A stretch of 64,000 bases of DNA from positions 62,001 to 126,000 of the forward strand of contig NZ_ACYY01000004.1 of NCBI RefSeq assembly GCF_000176015.1, read 5' to 3'. Numbering within the stretch: the stretch's first letter is position 1; each line of letters opens with the position of its first letter. The notes under the pieces were generated by a model that was not told the DNA's origin, ran no database searches, and worked only from the letters and a program-made list of their open reading frames with translations. Of the stretch, positions 53,250 through 62,851 are shown piece after piece. This DNA is from Rhodobacter ferrooxidans. Its GTDB lineage: Bacteria; Pseudomonadota; Alphaproteobacteria; Rhodobacterales; Rhodobacteraceae. The translations under genes and the position numbers were made by a program.

Positions 53250-54742
53250 GCCGCGCCCGCTGGGCGGTGCTGATTCTGGCGCTGATCGGCACGCTGTTGT
53301 CGGTCTGGCGGCTGGAGGGCGCGCGGGCGGGCATCGAGATTACCCATATGCAGGCAGGCAGCACGCCCGCCACGGTTTACCGTATGCCGGGCGCCGCGCC
53401 GGCCCCGGTGGTGGTGATCGCCCACGGCTTTGCCGGCTCGCGCGAGCTGATGGAGGGTTTCGCGCTGACCTTCGCGCGGGCGGGCTATATCGCGGTCAGC
53501 TATGACCTGCTGGGGCATGGCCGCAATCCGGTGCCGATGTCGGGCGATGTGACGGTGATTTCCGGCACGACGCAGGTGCTGATGGACGAACTTGGCCGGG
53601 TGTCGGATGCCGCCCTGGCCTTGCCCGGTGCCGATGGGCGGCTGGCGCTGCTGGGCCATTCGATGGCCTCGGATATCGTGGTGCGGCAGGCGATTGCCGA
53701 CCCGCGGGTGGTGGCGGTGATCGGGGTGTCGATGTTCTCGCTGGCGGTGACGCCGACCGCGCCGCGCGATCTGCTGGTGATCGCCGGAGGCTGGGAAACC
53801 CGGCTGGCGCAGGAGGCGGAAAAGGCGCTGAAGCTGGCCGATCCGGCGGCATCGCTGGGCCAGACGGTGGGCGATCCGGGCACGGGAACCGGGCGGCGGG
53901 CGGTGCTGGTGCCGGGGGTCGAACATGCCAGCGTGCTGTATTCGCCGGTGACGCTGCGCGAGGCGCGCGACTGGCTGAACCTGAGTTTCGGCCGCGATGG
54001 GGTGGGCGAGGTTCCGGCCCGCGGCGGCTGGATCGCGCTGATGCTGGCCTCGGTGGTGGCGCTGGGCTGGCCTTTGGCCGGGGCGCTGCGGCGGTTCCGC
54101 GCCGAGGTGCCGCCGCTGCGGCTGCCGCCGGGTCGGTTCATGGCGGCGGTGTTGCTGCCGGCGCTATCGGTGCCGCTGCTGCTGTGGCCGGTGGATACGC
54201 ATTTTCTGCCGGTGCTGGTGGCCGATTATCTGGCGGTGCATTTCGCGCTGTATGGGGTGATGGCGCTGGCCTTGGTGGCAGGGTTTGGCGGGCTGCGGCG
54301 CGGCGGGGTGTTGGCCCTGGCTTTGGCGCTGGTGGTGGCGGCCTATGGCATCGGGCTGTTCGGCGGGCTGACCGACCGCTACCTCGCCGCCTTTCACCCC
54401 TTCGCCGGGCGGCTGCCGATCGTGCTGGCAATGGCTTTGGGGGCGGTGCCGTTCATGCTGGCCGATGGCGTGCTGACCGAGGGCGGGCTGGCACCGCTGT
54501 GGCGGGGGGTCACGGTGCGCGGCATGGCGCTGGCCTCGCTGGGGCTGGCGGTGGCGCTGGATTTCGAGGGGCTGTTCTTCCTGATCATCATCCTGCCGAT
54601 CATCCTGCTGTTTTTCGTGCTGTTCGGCACGGTCGGCGGCTGGATCGGCCGCGCCACCTGGCGCCCAGCGGCGGCAGGGGTCGGGCTGGGAGTATTTCTG
54701 GCCTGGGCCTTGGGCGTGACATTCCCGCTGTTCGCGGCATAA
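53246..54742 (+). CDS. Alpha/beta hydrolase with C-terminal multi-helix membrane domain
   Basis: 498 residues. An N-terminal anchor (WAVLILALIGTLLSVW) leads to an alpha/beta-hydrolase domain, about residues 50-240, with oxyanion motif IAHGFAGSRE, nucleophile LLGHSMASD and a histidine in GVEHASVLY. From about 260 there are roughly eight hydrophobic helices (MLASVVALGWPLAGAL to the end). The substrate is unknown. GTG start overlaps the map stop (GTGA). A bidirectional terminator follows the stop. Confidence 0.78.
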   Translation: MSRARWAVLILALIGTLLSVWRLEGARAGIEITHMQAGSTPATVYRMPGAAPAPVVVIAHGFAGSRELMEGFALTFARAGYIAVSYDLLGHGRNPVPMSGDVTVISGTTQVLMDELGRVSDAALALPGADGRLALLGHSMASDIVVRQAIADPRVVAVIGVSMFSLAVTPTAPRDLLVIAGGWETRLAQEAEKALKLADPAASLGQTVGDPGTGTGRRAVLVPGVEHASVLYSPVTLREARDWLNLSFGRDGVGEVPARGGWIALMLASVVALGWPLAGALRRFRAEVPPLRLPPGRFMAAVLLPALSVPLLLWPVDTHFLPVLVADYLAVHFALYGVMALALVAGFGGLRRGGVLALALALVVAAYGIGLFGGLTDRYLAAFHPFAGRLPIVLAMALGAVPFMLADGVLTEGGLAPLWRGVTVRGMALASLGLAVALDFEGLFFLIIILPIILLFFVLFGTVGGWIGRATWRPAAAGVGLGVFLAWALGVTFPLFAA

Positions 54743-54743
54743 A

Positions 54744-54771
54744 AAAGCCGGGCGATTGCGCGCCCGGCTTT
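54744..54771. terminator. Bidirectional Rho-independent terminator
   Basis: AAAGCCGGGCG (54744-54754) and CGCCCGGCTTT (54761-54771) pair perfectly over 11 bases with a six-base loop, flanked by A-rich sequence on the left and T-rich on the right. It separates the convergent hydrolase and cytochrome c2 genes and can end transcripts from both sides. Confidence 0.88.
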
Positions 54772-54796
54772 GCTTTGGCAGATTTTCTGACCGGCC

Positions 54797-55294
54797 TTAG
54801 TTGCTGGGTGCCGGGGCGGCAGCCGGATCAACCGGAGCAGCAGCCGGGTCAACCGGTGCTGCGGCCGGGGCCGGGAACAACGAGGTCAGGTAGGCGTAAA
54901 GATCGGCAGCCTCGGCCTCGGTCTTGACCTTGAAAGCCATCTTGCCCTTGGCCTTGGGGTCGCCCAGATAGGCTTGCAGGAACTTGCTGGGGTCGGCGGT
55001 GTAGGCGGTGAACTGCGCCTCATCCCAGACCAGACCCTTGGCCCCGGCGGCTACCATGTCCGGGCCATAGGCGAAATCGGGATAGGTGCCGGCCACGCGG
55101 CCGAACACGCCATACAGGTTCGGGCCCGTCTTCATCTTGCGACCGGCCAGAACGGTGCCATCGGGGGCCACCACGACATGGCAGGTCTGGCATTGCTTGA
55201 AGGCCTTTTCGCCTTTGGCAACATCGCCTGCGGCAAGGGCCGGGCTGGCCAGCAGCAGAGCGGCAGCGGCGGCGGCAGAGAGGGTGAATTTCAT
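54797..55294 (-). CDS. cycA: Cytochrome c2 with Pro/Ala-rich C-terminal repeats
   Basis: 165 residues. Signal peptide cleaved after about residue 21 (ASPALA), haem site CQTCH at 35-39 and probable axial Met119 in KGKMAFKV. Cytochrome c2 shuttles electrons between the bc1 complex and the photosynthetic reaction centre in the periplasm. After the normal end (YAYLTSLFP) a tail of about 24 residues contains two exact AAPVDPA heptads, encoded by tandem 21-bp units at 54819-54860. It is the 3' neighbour of the puh-bch block. ATG 55294. Confidence 0.92.
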   Translation of the reverse strand: MKFTLSAAAAAALLLASPALAAGDVAKGEKAFKQCQTCHVVVAPDGTVLAGRKMKTGPNLYGVFGRVAGTYPDFAYGPDMVAAGAKGLVWDEAQFTAYTADPSKFLQAYLGDPKAKGKMAFKVKTEAEAADLYAYLTSLFPAPAAAPVDPAAAPVDPAAAPAPSN

Positions 55295-55499
55295 CTTTGG
55301 TCTCCCATTTGCAGGTGGTTCCGGGGCTGCTGCGGGTCTTGCACGTCCGGCGCAGCGCCGGGGTGGGGTTAAGCGGCGATGCGCCGGAGCCGGGCCCTTT
55401 GCCCTTGACGGCGGGTCTTCCTGTTCATCGCTCAGGTGGACGCCTGCGACAATGCGCAACGTTGCCACAGGGCGTCTTCGGCGGGAAGGCGCCGAAGGC

Positions 55500-56315
55500 T
55501 TACAACCCGTTGCCGTCTTCTTGCAGCAACTCGGGCGGGATGACTTTCGGCGCCGGGATCATCCAGCGCCACAGCTTCTGGTCGGGCAGCGGCACCACCA
55601 TGAACCAATGCTCCAGCAGCGCCAGCAAGGTCAGTGCCGTCAGCAGAGTGAAGCCCGTGGTGCTGGCCGGCGTGGGGGCCGAAACCAGCCGCTCCAGAAA
55701 GCAGGCGGCGGAAAAGCTGAGCACGGTGATCGAGAACGGGTAGAACAGGTTCACCCGGCCACGGCGGAAATGGCTGGGCAGGTGCAGCAGCGGCGTGGAC
55801 AGAAACTCGACATTGATCCGCGGCACGCCGAAGAACAGGTTCAGCTTGGCCGAAATGCGGGCAAAGAACAGGATCGAGAAGGTCCACAGCGCGAAAGGAT
55901 GGTGCAAATCGCGGGTCGCAAAGGCCAGCAGCACCAGCGCCAGCACCAAAAGCCCCTCGTGCCAGGCAAGCGTGCCAAATCCGCGGACGAACCGCTGTCT
56001 GTCGCTGGCGTCAGGCGGGCAGCGGCTGCGGTTCGGGCCAGTGATGATGCCTGACAGGAAGGCAAGCTCGATCCAGCCCCAGATCGCCAGCGCCGACAAA
56101 AAGCCGACATAGGCCCCGAAGGTCGAGGTGTCGGTCAGCGTGACATTCACGCCCCAGATGCCGGCCGCCAGCAGCGGCAGGCCAAGCACAACCGAGACCA
56201 GATGCTGTTCCGGGCCGCCATTGTCCGCGACGCGCACCCGCCACAGGATGATGCCGGTAGAAAACCACCACAGGAAAATCGCCGTCAGCGTAGCCAGCCA
56301 GGGGTTGTCGGTCAT
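55500..56315 (-). CDS. puhE: Photosynthetic complex assembly protein PuhE
   Basis: 271 residues with about seven hydrophobic helices (WLATLTAIFLWWFSTGIILW at the start, FALWTFSILFFARISAKLNLFFGVP in the middle). Position and sequence match PuhE, an inner-membrane protein that modulates reaction-centre and antenna assembly in Rhodobacter capsulatus. ATG 56315 is chosen; a GTG 30 bases upstream is in frame without a better ribosome site. Next upstream on the strand is acsF, 57 bp away. Confidence 0.9.
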   Translation of the reverse strand: MTDNPWLATLTAIFLWWFSTGIILWRVRVADNGGPEQHLVSVVLGLPLLAAGIWGVNVTLTDTSTFGAYVGFLSALAIWGWIELAFLSGIITGPNRSRCPPDASDRQRFVRGFGTLAWHEGLLVLALVLLAFATRDLHHPFALWTFSILFFARISAKLNLFFGVPRINVEFLSTPLLHLPSHFRRGRVNLFYPFSITVLSFSAACFLERLVSAPTPASTTGFTLLTALTLLALLEHWFMVVPLPDQKLWRWMIPAPKVIPPELLQEDGNGL

Positions 56316-56372
56316 GTCAGAACCGTCCGCGCCCTTGCCGGGCACGTTGGAAAAAGGGCTGTCGGTCTGCGC

Positions 56373-57461
56373 TCAATAACTGGGCTCCAGCCGGACATTG
56401 ACCGGCAGAGTGTGGCGTTTCACCGGAATGGTGTAAAGCCCGACAAAAGCGACAAGCGCCTGCGTTGCCGCAACCCAGCCCTTCAGCTTGCCGCCGATGC
56501 CGCCCTGATGCTTGGCCGCGTCCATCGCCACGAAGGCGCGGTTCATCCGCTCCAGCCCCGGAATCCAGCGCGGATGGTCGATGTCCAGCTCGATCGGGAA
56601 GGATTGCCGGGCGATGGTCGAGGTCTTGCGGAACACTTCCTGATCATACCAACCGATGTCGACGCCCAGCGCCTTGTGGAACTCGGGGCGGGCATGGTCG
56701 CGCACCCACATGGTGGAATAGACTGCGGTCAGGAAGAACTTGATCCAGTAAAGATTGATGCCCGAGGTCAGTTTGGGGTCGGTGCGCATCAGCAGCGCAA
56801 AGGCCTCGCCATGGCTGAACTCGTCGTTGCACCATTCCTTGAACCACTTGAAGATCGGGTGGAAGCGGTGGTCGGGGTTGGCCTCCAGATGCCGGAAGAT
56901 GGTGATGTAGCGGGCGTAGCCGATCTTTTCCGACAGGTAGGTGGCGTAGTAGATGAATTTCGGCCGGAAATAGGTGTATTTCTTGGCCTTGGTCAGGAAC
57001 CCGAGGTTCACCGCAATCCCGGCCTCGCGCAGTGCGTCGTTGATGAAACCGGCGTGGCGTGCCTCGTCGCGGGCCATGAAGTTGAACAACTCGCAGATGT
57101 CGGGGTTGTTGCCGCGGCGCTTCATTTCCTTGTAAAGCACGCAGCCCGAGAATTCGGCAGTGCAGGACGACACCAGAAAGTCGATGAACTCGACCTTCAG
57201 CGCAGGGTCCATGCCATCCCAGTCGATCTTGTCCCAGTCCTCGTTCTTCTTGAAATGACCCTTGTTGGGGTCGGATTTCATCTGGCCGATCAGCTTGTCC
57301 CATTCGGCACGCACCGGGGTCACGTCGATGCGGTCCATCTCGTCAAAATCGGTGGTGTAGAAGCGCGGGTTCAACAGGGTGGTCTGCGTCGCCATCGCCG
57401 TGGTGTCGGTGGTATCGGGCGGCAGGATGTCGGCGTGCATCTCGGGGTTCGGAGCGTTCAC
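56373..57461 (-). CDS. acsF: Aerobic Mg-protoporphyrin IX monomethyl ester (oxidative) cyclase
   Basis: 362 residues. A diiron-carboxylate protein with ligand motifs in SCTAEFSGCVLYKEM, MARDEARHAGF and CNDEFSHGEAFA. It closes the isocyclic E ring of bacteriochlorophyll using O2, so pigment synthesis can continue under air. GTG 57461 is the likely start: it overlaps the upstream stop (GTGA) with GAGG seven bases before. This GTG avoids the ill-fitting MRIFLFRR extension. Confidence 0.93.
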   Translation of the reverse strand: MNAPNPEMHADILPPDTTDTTAMATQTTLLNPRFYTTDFDEMDRIDVTPVRAEWDKLIGQMKSDPNKGHFKKNEDWDKIDWDGMDPALKVEFIDFLVSSCTAEFSGCVLYKEMKRRGNNPDICELFNFMARDEARHAGFINDALREAGIAVNLGFLTKAKKYTYFRPKFIYYATYLSEKIGYARYITIFRHLEANPDHRFHPIFKWFKEWCNDEFSHGEAFALLMRTDPKLTSGINLYWIKFFLTAVYSTMWVRDHARPEFHKALGVDIGWYDQEVFRKTSTIARQSFPIELDIDHPRWIPGLERMNRAFVAMDAAKHQGGIGGKLKGWVAATQALVAFVGLYTIPVKRHTLPVNVRLEPSY

Positions 57462-57754
57462 AGCTTCACCTCGTCGGAAAAGGAAAATTCGCACAGTTCC
57501 ATGAAACCTAGGTCACCTGTCAGCCGTGTCCAGAGTCTTTCGATGCCGGAGGCGCGGGTAATTGTGGCCATGCGGTCCTCGATCACCACTTCGCCGTAGG
57601 CCGCCACAACGGGCGCGCCATGCACCAGCACCACGTCGCCCGGAAAGACCACGGCACCGTTGTTGAACCGCACATGGGCGTGCAGGCTTTCAAAGCGGTG
57701 ACTGACCTCGACGGTGCAGGGCACCTGTTCGGTGGTTCTGCTGAAAATTCCCAT
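57458..57754 (-). CDS. Conserved small protein of the puh-acsF cluster
   Basis: 98 residues, soluble, no signal. MGIFSRTTEQVPCTVEVSHR, then HVRFNNGAVVFPGDVVLVHG, reads like a small beta-barrel; the tail MELCEFSFSDEVKL is acidic. Other Rhodobacterales carry a gene of this size between puhC and acsF. Its overlap with acsF suggests a link to the oxidative cyclase, perhaps as a helper, but I know of no demonstrated role. ATG 57754 has AAGGAAG upstream; a TTG just before is not used. Confidence 0.7.
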   Translation of the reverse strand: MGIFSRTTEQVPCTVEVSHRFESLHAHVRFNNGAVVFPGDVVLVHGAPVVAAYGEVVIEDRMATITRASGIERLWTRLTGDLGFMELCEFSFSDEVKL

Positions 57755-57776
57755 CAAGGCTTCCTTTATCTGGCCG

Positions 57777-58235
57777 TCACATCGCCATCAGCCGTTCGAA
57801 CGCGGCCCGGTTGTCATCGCCAAAGGCGTGCAATTCGGCGGTCCAGCCGGTTTCCGGGTCGATGATCGACAGGCGGCCGTTCTCATAACGCACCAGCCGC
57901 ACCGGTTTCATCTGATCGACGCCGCGCAGCTTGCGGGCGCGTTGCAGGCCGTTCTGGATGACGGTGATAAAGCCGCCGTGCGGCAGATCGACCAGCACTG
58001 TGCCATCGGTGTTCAGCACTTTCACCGCCTGGGCGTCCAGACCCACCAGAATGATCTGGCGTTCTTCGATCACAGCGGCCGCTTTGGGTTGGCCGACATG
58101 TTCGCGCCCGGTCAGCACCGCATAGCTGACCAGGGCAATCGAGACCACAAGCAGAACCCCAATGGCGCGCAGCAGGCCCTTGGGAATCATGTCGTCGTGG
58201 GAATCGTGCGGTTTCGGAGCGATTTCTGGGGGCAT
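57777..58235 (-). CDS. puhC: Photosynthetic complex assembly protein PuhC
   Basis: 152 residues with one membrane helix (about 18-42, GLLRAIGVLLVVSIALVSYAV) and a periplasmic domain. In Rhodobacter capsulatus PuhC is needed for normal amounts of reaction centre and light-harvesting complexes. Gene order between puhB and the 98-aa gene is as expected, 42 bp from puhB and 22 bp before the next gene. Confidence 0.9.
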   Translation of the reverse strand: MPPEIAPKPHDSHDDMIPKGLLRAIGVLLVVSIALVSYAVLTGREHVGQPKAAAVIEERQIILVGLDAQAVKVLNTDGTVLVDLPHGGFITVIQNGLQRARKLRGVDQMKPVRLVRYENGRLSIIDPETGWTAELHAFGDDNRAAFERLMAM

Positions 58236-58277
58236 CGGATACCTTGGGTTAAAGCGCAGCGCGGAATTTGGCGCTGG

Positions 58278-58916
58278 CTATTGCGCGGGAACGCCCGCCA
58301 TCGGGGCGGTATTGCGGGCCAGCACCGGTTGCGCCATCCGGGTTTCAGCGGCCTCGGCCAGAATCTTCGCCACGGCGGCGGCATCCGGGATCGCACGCAG
58401 CGCCGGTTGCGGGTGGCGCAGGTGCCAGGGGCGCACGTGCGGCCAGCACATCAGATAGGACAGCCGCTTGTCGCCCAGAAGTTCCAGCGCGATGGTGCCA
58501 TGGCCGCCGCGCCCAAGCGCCAGATTGGCCGAGCCGATCTGGGTGAACGGCAGGTTCAGTGCCACCGACAGCGTCGCGCCGACGCGCATCACCACGCGGG
58601 CGGTGGTGATGGTATAGACCGTACTGCGCACCTGCGCATAGGCCATGCCGATCACGATCAACGCGCCCAGCAGGCCCAGAATAACGAAAGGCAGCCCATA
58701 CGTCATCACACCGGTCATCCCGGAGGTGGTGAAGCCAACATAACCGCGCCACAGCACGACCAGGGCGAAGTAGGAAATCAGCCAGTTCAGCCAGAAGGCC
58801 TCGCGGGCCAGAGCCAAGGTCGCGGGACGGCCCTGCCAAAGCAGGGCCTCCCCGACCGGAGGTTTGGCAGGCAGGCCGGGGATCGGCTCGAAATCGAGAT
58901 CATCGTGGTCCGACAT
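58278..58916 (-). CDS. puhB: Photosynthetic complex assembly protein PuhB
   Basis: 212 residues, the size of the known orf214 product. Three membrane helices follow a short cytoplasmic N-terminus (EALLWQGRPATLALAREAFW is typical). The C-terminal half contains the PH-like segment RSTVYTITTARVVMRVGATL. PuhB assists assembly of the reaction centre. ATG 58916 lies 22 bp after the puhA stop. Confidence 0.92.
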   Translation of the reverse strand: MSDHDDLDFEPIPGLPAKPPVGEALLWQGRPATLALAREAFWLNWLISYFALVVLWRGYVGFTTSGMTGVMTYGLPFVILGLLGALIVIGMAYAQVRSTVYTITTARVVMRVGATLSVALNLPFTQIGSANLALGRGGHGTIALELLGDKRLSYLMCWPHVRPWHLRHPQPALRAIPDAAAVAKILAEAAETRMAQPVLARNTAPMAGVPAQ

Positions 58917-58938
58917 AAGCCCCGGCCTTTCCTTCAGT

Positions 58939-59715
58939 TCAGTTCCACGGCGTCTGGTCAGAGTCTTTGGCCGGGCGCGTGGAATACATGGTGCCACCGG
59001 CATACCAGCCGCTGATCTTGTCTTCTTCCAGCAACGTCACTTCAGTGCTGGACTTAGTTTCCGGAATGCCCGGGAAAAGGTCGGAAGACAAGGAATTTAC
59101 CTTGACGCCTTCGCTGGTCACGCGGGCCATTGCCATCGGCAGCAGACGCTTGCCACCACCGGCGGCCAGATCGAACTCGATGTAGCGCACGACATGTTCC
59201 GGGATATCGACCCAGAGGTCGGTCACGGTGCCGACGACATACTTGTCGTTCGAGATCACCCGCATGCCGCGCGGGTCACGCCCGGCTGCCACCACGAAAT
59301 CATCGGTGGCCGACATCGGCTTGATCTTCACGCCACCATGGCCGTCCAGTTCCGGCACGTCGCGGCGCGGCGCCCAGGAGGCCGGGCCAACGCCGTCAAC
59401 CATCGGGTTGCCGGTGGGCACATGCGGGAAGCCTTCGTTGACCGCGGTGCGGGCCAGGGCCACGTCGCGGGCTTCCGGCTGACGGGTCGGCTGGGTCACG
59501 GACCCACGGCCGTGCGGCAGGATGTAGGTCTTGTCCTTGGGCAGCGGGAACAGCCCCTGGTTCGGCGCAGGCTTGCCATCCTCGGTTTCCAGAGGATAGC
59601 CCTCATGCATGTTTGCGACTTGCAGATAGTAGATCAACAGGGCCAGGAAGCCCCAGAAAAGCCAGATCGCCAAGCTCGCCAGATCGAAGTTACCAAAGAA
59701 AGTGTAGCCAACCAT
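58939..59715 (-). CDS. puhA: Photosynthetic reaction centre H subunit
   Basis: 258 residues. One N-terminal membrane helix ([20 protein letters not shown]), then the cytoplasmic PRC-barrel domain ([10 protein letters not shown]-like [20 protein letters not shown]). The H subunit caps the L/M core and controls proton access to the QB quinone. A GGAGG seven bases before the ATG suggests strong translation. The promoter in relatives lies within lhaA; I did not find a distinct one here. Confidence 0.97.
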   Translation of the reverse strand: MVGYTFFGNFDLASLAIWLFWGFLALLIYYLQVANMHEGYPLETEDGKPAPNQGLFPLPKDKTYILPHGRGSVTQPTRQPEARDVALARTAVNEGFPHVPTGNPMVDGVGPASWAPRRDVPELDGHGGVKIKPMSATDDFVVAAGRDPRGMRVISNDKYVVGTVTDLWVDIPEHVVRYIEFDLAAGGGKRLLPMAMARVTSEGVKVNSLSSDLFPGIPETKSSTEVTLLEEDKISGWYAGGTMYSTRPAKDSDQTPWN

Positions 59716-59730
59716 GTCAGGTCCTCCACG

Positions 59731-61170
59731 TCAGGTGGGAAAATCAGCGATGCCGATACGTTCGGCACCGTTGCGGGGTTGAGAGTCAAGGGCCCGGGTT
59801 TTCACCAAAGGCCCAAGGACGATGAGTGTCGCGAACAGCAACACGATTTCAAAGTGATAGACAGCAGTATAGCCAATGGCCGGAAAGGCCAGCGCTTCGC
59901 CCGCGCCGCCCGCCCCGGCCCAGTGGCGGACGACATCGCGCAGGGTGCCACCCAGGGCGGTGGAAAGTCCCGCCGCCGTCGCCTGTGCCGCACCCCAGGC
60001 ACCAAGCGCAAGTCCGCGCCCGGCAAGACCCTGCGCCGGCATCGCCATCGCCGCCGTCAAGGTGGAAATCGAAAACAACCCGCCGCCCAGACCAATGCCG
60101 AAAGCGCCGGCAAAGAACATCGCGGCGGAATGGAGCGGGGCTGCGAAGATCACCGCCGCAAAGGCCGCCACCCCGATCAGGATGCCGCGCGCGCCCATCC
60201 GGTAGGTGTCCATGCCGCGGATCAGCCAGCGCGCCGACATCCCGAAGCCGATCAGCGCCCCCAAGGCCGAGGTTGCGGTCAGCAGCGTGGTGTTGCCCAC
60301 CGAAAGCCCAAGGATTTCACCGCCATAAGGCTCCAGCAGCACATCCTGCATGTTGAAGCCGAACGACCCCACCACCACCACCGCCAGCAGCCGCCCGGCA
60401 GTGCCACCAGCCATCAGGTCGGCCCAGGCATCGGCAAACTTCGGCCGCGGTTCGGCGCGTTCGGCGTCCGACATCGGGTTGAACTTTTCCTGCTTCCACA
60501 GCGCGATGACATTCAGCACCAGCGTCAGCAACCCGCAGCCCTGCACCACCCGGATCAGCCGCAGTTGCGAGAAATCGGCCAGCAACCAACCGACGATCAG
60601 CGAGGCCAGCACCATGCCCAGCAGGTAAGCCACATACAAAAGCGCCACCACCCGCGGGCGGGATTCGTCGGTCGCCCGGTCCGAGGCCAGCGCCAGACCG
60701 GCGGTCTGGGTCATGTGCATGCCAAGCCCGGTCATCAGGAAGGCCAGCGCCGCCAGCACCTCGCCCGCCCAGCGCGGCCCGACCATCTGATCACCGCTCA
60801 GCACGATCAGCGCAAACGGCATGATCGCAAGGCCACCCATCTGCCACAGCGAGCCGAACCACAGATAAGGCACCCGCTTCCAGCCCAGCGCCGAGCGGTG
60901 GTTGTCGGACCGGAAGCCCAGCAGCGCCCGGAACGGCGCCACCAGCACCGGCAACGCGATCATCGCCGCCACCACCATGGCCGAAACCCGCAGCTCGACG
61001 ATCATCACCCGGTTCAGCGTGCCCAGAAGCAGCACCATCGCCATGCCGACCGACACCTGAAACAGCGACATCCGCAGCAATTGCCGCATCGGCAACCCCT
61101 CGGAAGCCGCGTCCGCGAAGGGCAGGGCCCCGAACGACAGCTTCTTGAAAGAGGATTTGCCAAGAATCAC
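59731..61170 (-). CDS. lhaA: Light-harvesting 1 assembly protein LhaA (PucC-like MFS)
   Basis: 479 residues, about twelve hydrophobic helices, of the bacteriochlorophyll-delivery branch of the major facilitator fold (LFQVSVGMAMVLLLGTLNRV, FRSDNHRSALGWKRVPYLWFG, THHTGLALASD-like MTQTAGLALASDRATDE). It assists LH1 assembly. GTG 61170 is preferred as start: it overlaps the bchM stop (GTGA) and has GGAG eight bases upstream, whereas ATG 61188 has no ribosome site. Confidence 0.92.
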   Translation of the reverse strand: MILGKSSFKKLSFGALPFADAASEGLPMRQLLRMSLFQVSVGMAMVLLLGTLNRVMIVELRVSAMVVAAMIALPVLVAPFRALLGFRSDNHRSALGWKRVPYLWFGSLWQMGGLAIMPFALIVLSGDQMVGPRWAGEVLAALAFLMTGLGMHMTQTAGLALASDRATDESRPRVVALLYVAYLLGMVLASLIVGWLLADFSQLRLIRVVQGCGLLTLVLNVIALWKQEKFNPMSDAERAEPRPKFADAWADLMAGGTAGRLLAVVVVGSFGFNMQDVLLEPYGGEILGLSVGNTTLLTATSALGALIGFGMSARWLIRGMDTYRMGARGILIGVAAFAAVIFAAPLHSAAMFFAGAFGIGLGGGLFSISTLTAAMAMPAQGLAGRGLALGAWGAAQATAAGLSTALGGTLRDVVRHWAGAGGAGEALAFPAIGYTAVYHFEIVLLFATLIVLGPLVKTRALDSQPRNGAERIGIADFPT

Positions 61171-61834
61171 GGGCGGAACTCCAGACATTCGGAAATGTAG
61201 AAGCCGCGGGTGATGCGGTCGATCTTCGACAGTCGCGCGCCGGTTGCCTTGGCCAGCGTCGGAAAGGCATGCGGCACCATGGTCGGTGAACGATCAGCCT
61301 GCGGGAACAGTTTTCCCAACGCGAACATCGACATAAGCACCGGCGTGCGCGGCGCCACGGTAAAGACGACAGACTGCCGGGTGCGCGCACCCAGACGGTC
61401 AAGCGCCGCCGCGATATCGGCCGTGCTATAATAAATCAGACTGTCCATGGCCAACACATAGTCGAAATCACCGTGGCTGTCGCAGAGCATATCGCCGCTG
61501 GCAAAGCGCACACGTGCGACATGTTGATCCGGCAGGCGGCTTTGCGCGATGTCGATCAGCGCCGGCGAGATATCCACCGCCGTCACATCCGCCCCGCGCG
61601 CCGCCAGTTCCGCGGTCATCAGCCCGGTGCCGCAGCCCGCATCCAGCACCCGCGCGCCGGTCAGATCGTCGGGCAGGCGCGAGAGCATCACCGCGCGCAT
61701 CTTGTCCCGCCCCTCCCGCACGGTCTGCCGGATGCGCGACACCGGCGCATCCGAGGTCAGCCGCTCCCACACCTTGGTGGCAGTGCGGTCGAAATAGTCT
61801 TCGACCCGGGCGCGGGTGGAGCCGTAGTCGTTCA

Positions 61835-61835
<1 letters not shown>
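61167..61835 (-). CDS. bchM: Mg-protoporphyrin IX methyltransferase
   Basis: 222 residues. SAM-binding motif VLDAGCGTGLMTAELAARGA, followed by FASGDMLCDSHGDFDYVLAM. It methylates Mg-protoporphyrin IX to the monomethyl ester, the substrate of AcsF encoded a few genes downstream. ATG 61835 overlaps the bchL stop (TGATG); its own stop overlaps the lhaA GTG. Confidence 0.95.
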
Positions 61836-62818
<983 letters not shown>

Positions 62819-62851
62819 CTCCGTCATGGTCACAATCGCGGCGCATCACGT

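Noticed and set aside
54819-54860. Tandem 21-bp repeats as a possible CRISPR or minisatellite
   Set aside because: There are only two units with no spacers, in frame within cycA, so this is a protein repeat.
55295-55499. PpsR-type TGT-N12-ACA sites in front of cycA
   Set aside because: I looked for paired sites in the spacer and found none convincing.
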